A DNA stretch of 60,915 bases from assembly GCA_964645585.1 (NCBI GenBank), contig CAZYAN010000024.1, positions 1-60,915 of the forward strand, in the 5' to 3' direction. Numbering within the stretch: position 1 is the stretch's first letter; every line of letters starts with the position of its first letter. The position numbers and the translations under genes are program-made. This DNA comes from DATGSL01 sp964645585. GTDB lineage: Bacteria > Verrucomicrobiota > Verrucomicrobiia > Opitutales > T3Sed10-336. Of the stretch, positions 60,896 to 60,915 are shown piece after piece. Below the pieces are notes generated by a model that was not told where the DNA came from, ran no database searches, and worked only from the letters and a program-made list of their open reading frames with translations.

Positions 60896-60915
60896 GGGGC
60901 GGCGCTATTACCGTA

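Noticed and set aside
1..60915. CRISPR arrays, rRNA, tRNA, transposase genes, phage genes
   Set aside because: I looked on both strands for regularly spaced repeats, tRNA T-loop motifs and typical transposase or integrase blocks and found none.

Overview
The window reads as a piece of a Verrucomicrobiota chromosome, most likely Opitutae-like. This is inferred from family content only: a DUF6797 heme protein, DUF1559 pseudopilins, many exported sulfatase, lyase and beta-propeller proteins, a C-terminal module typical of that phylum's exported proteins, high GC, and dense families of small intergenic repeats. Two runs of exactly 100 N (28403-28502 and 51784-51883) show that it is a draft scaffold. 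I see no rRNA, tRNA, CRISPR array, prophage or intact insertion sequence.

Left part (1-12.7 kb, mostly plus strand). A glycerate kinase cut by the window edge is followed by an exported alkaline phosphatase, a TerC membrane protein, and (minus strand) a small SHOCT-type lipoprotein and an arylsulfatase. A tight six-gene operon at 5123-10542 follows: DUF3450 protein, long TtpC-type ExbB, second ExbB, ExbD, TonB and a TPR protein. Its order matches the TonB2/TtpC energising systems of marine gammaproteobacteria. A lipoprotein, a sialidase-like propeller and a decayed CBM96/DNRLRE-like fragment close the section.

Second part (12.7-27.3 kb, mostly minus strand). A seven-gene cluster runs 23726 to 12745: MoxR ATPase, exported/membrane auxiliary protein, ABC ATPase, ABC permease, DUF58 protein, BatA/VWA protein and a double-VWA protein with a glutamine-amidotransferase-like middle. 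A RarD permease, a DUF1559 pseudopilin with an operator-embedded promoter, and a membrane protein with a cysteine-rich tail follow.

Middle (27.5-44.5 kb). Stress-type genes (DUF892 ferritin-like, PfpI/DJ-1) sit either side of the first gap. A complete tripartite tricarboxylate transporter (TctCBA) diverges from a large DUF6797/cytochrome c protein. A manganese-type locus comes next: MntR diverges from a substrate-binding protein, ATPase, permease fused to a DtxR-like regulator domain, and second permease. The section ends with a membrane protein, RsmD, an SDR, glutamate dehydrogenase, and a PIN toxin whose Phd-type antitoxin is frameshifted.

Right part (44.6-60.9 kb). A polysaccharide-degradation island holds a 1433-residue heparinase II/III-like protein, a divergent BNR-type protein that shares its N-terminal domain and is cut by the second gap, an aberrant pseudopilin, and a 12-repeat propeller. 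A lone nucleotidyltransferase-like gene follows. The last unit is a YtrA-type operon: a GntR regulator with a perfect palindromic operator, an ABC ATPase, and an ABC permease fused to seven RCC1-like repeats. That fusion is the most unusual object in the window.
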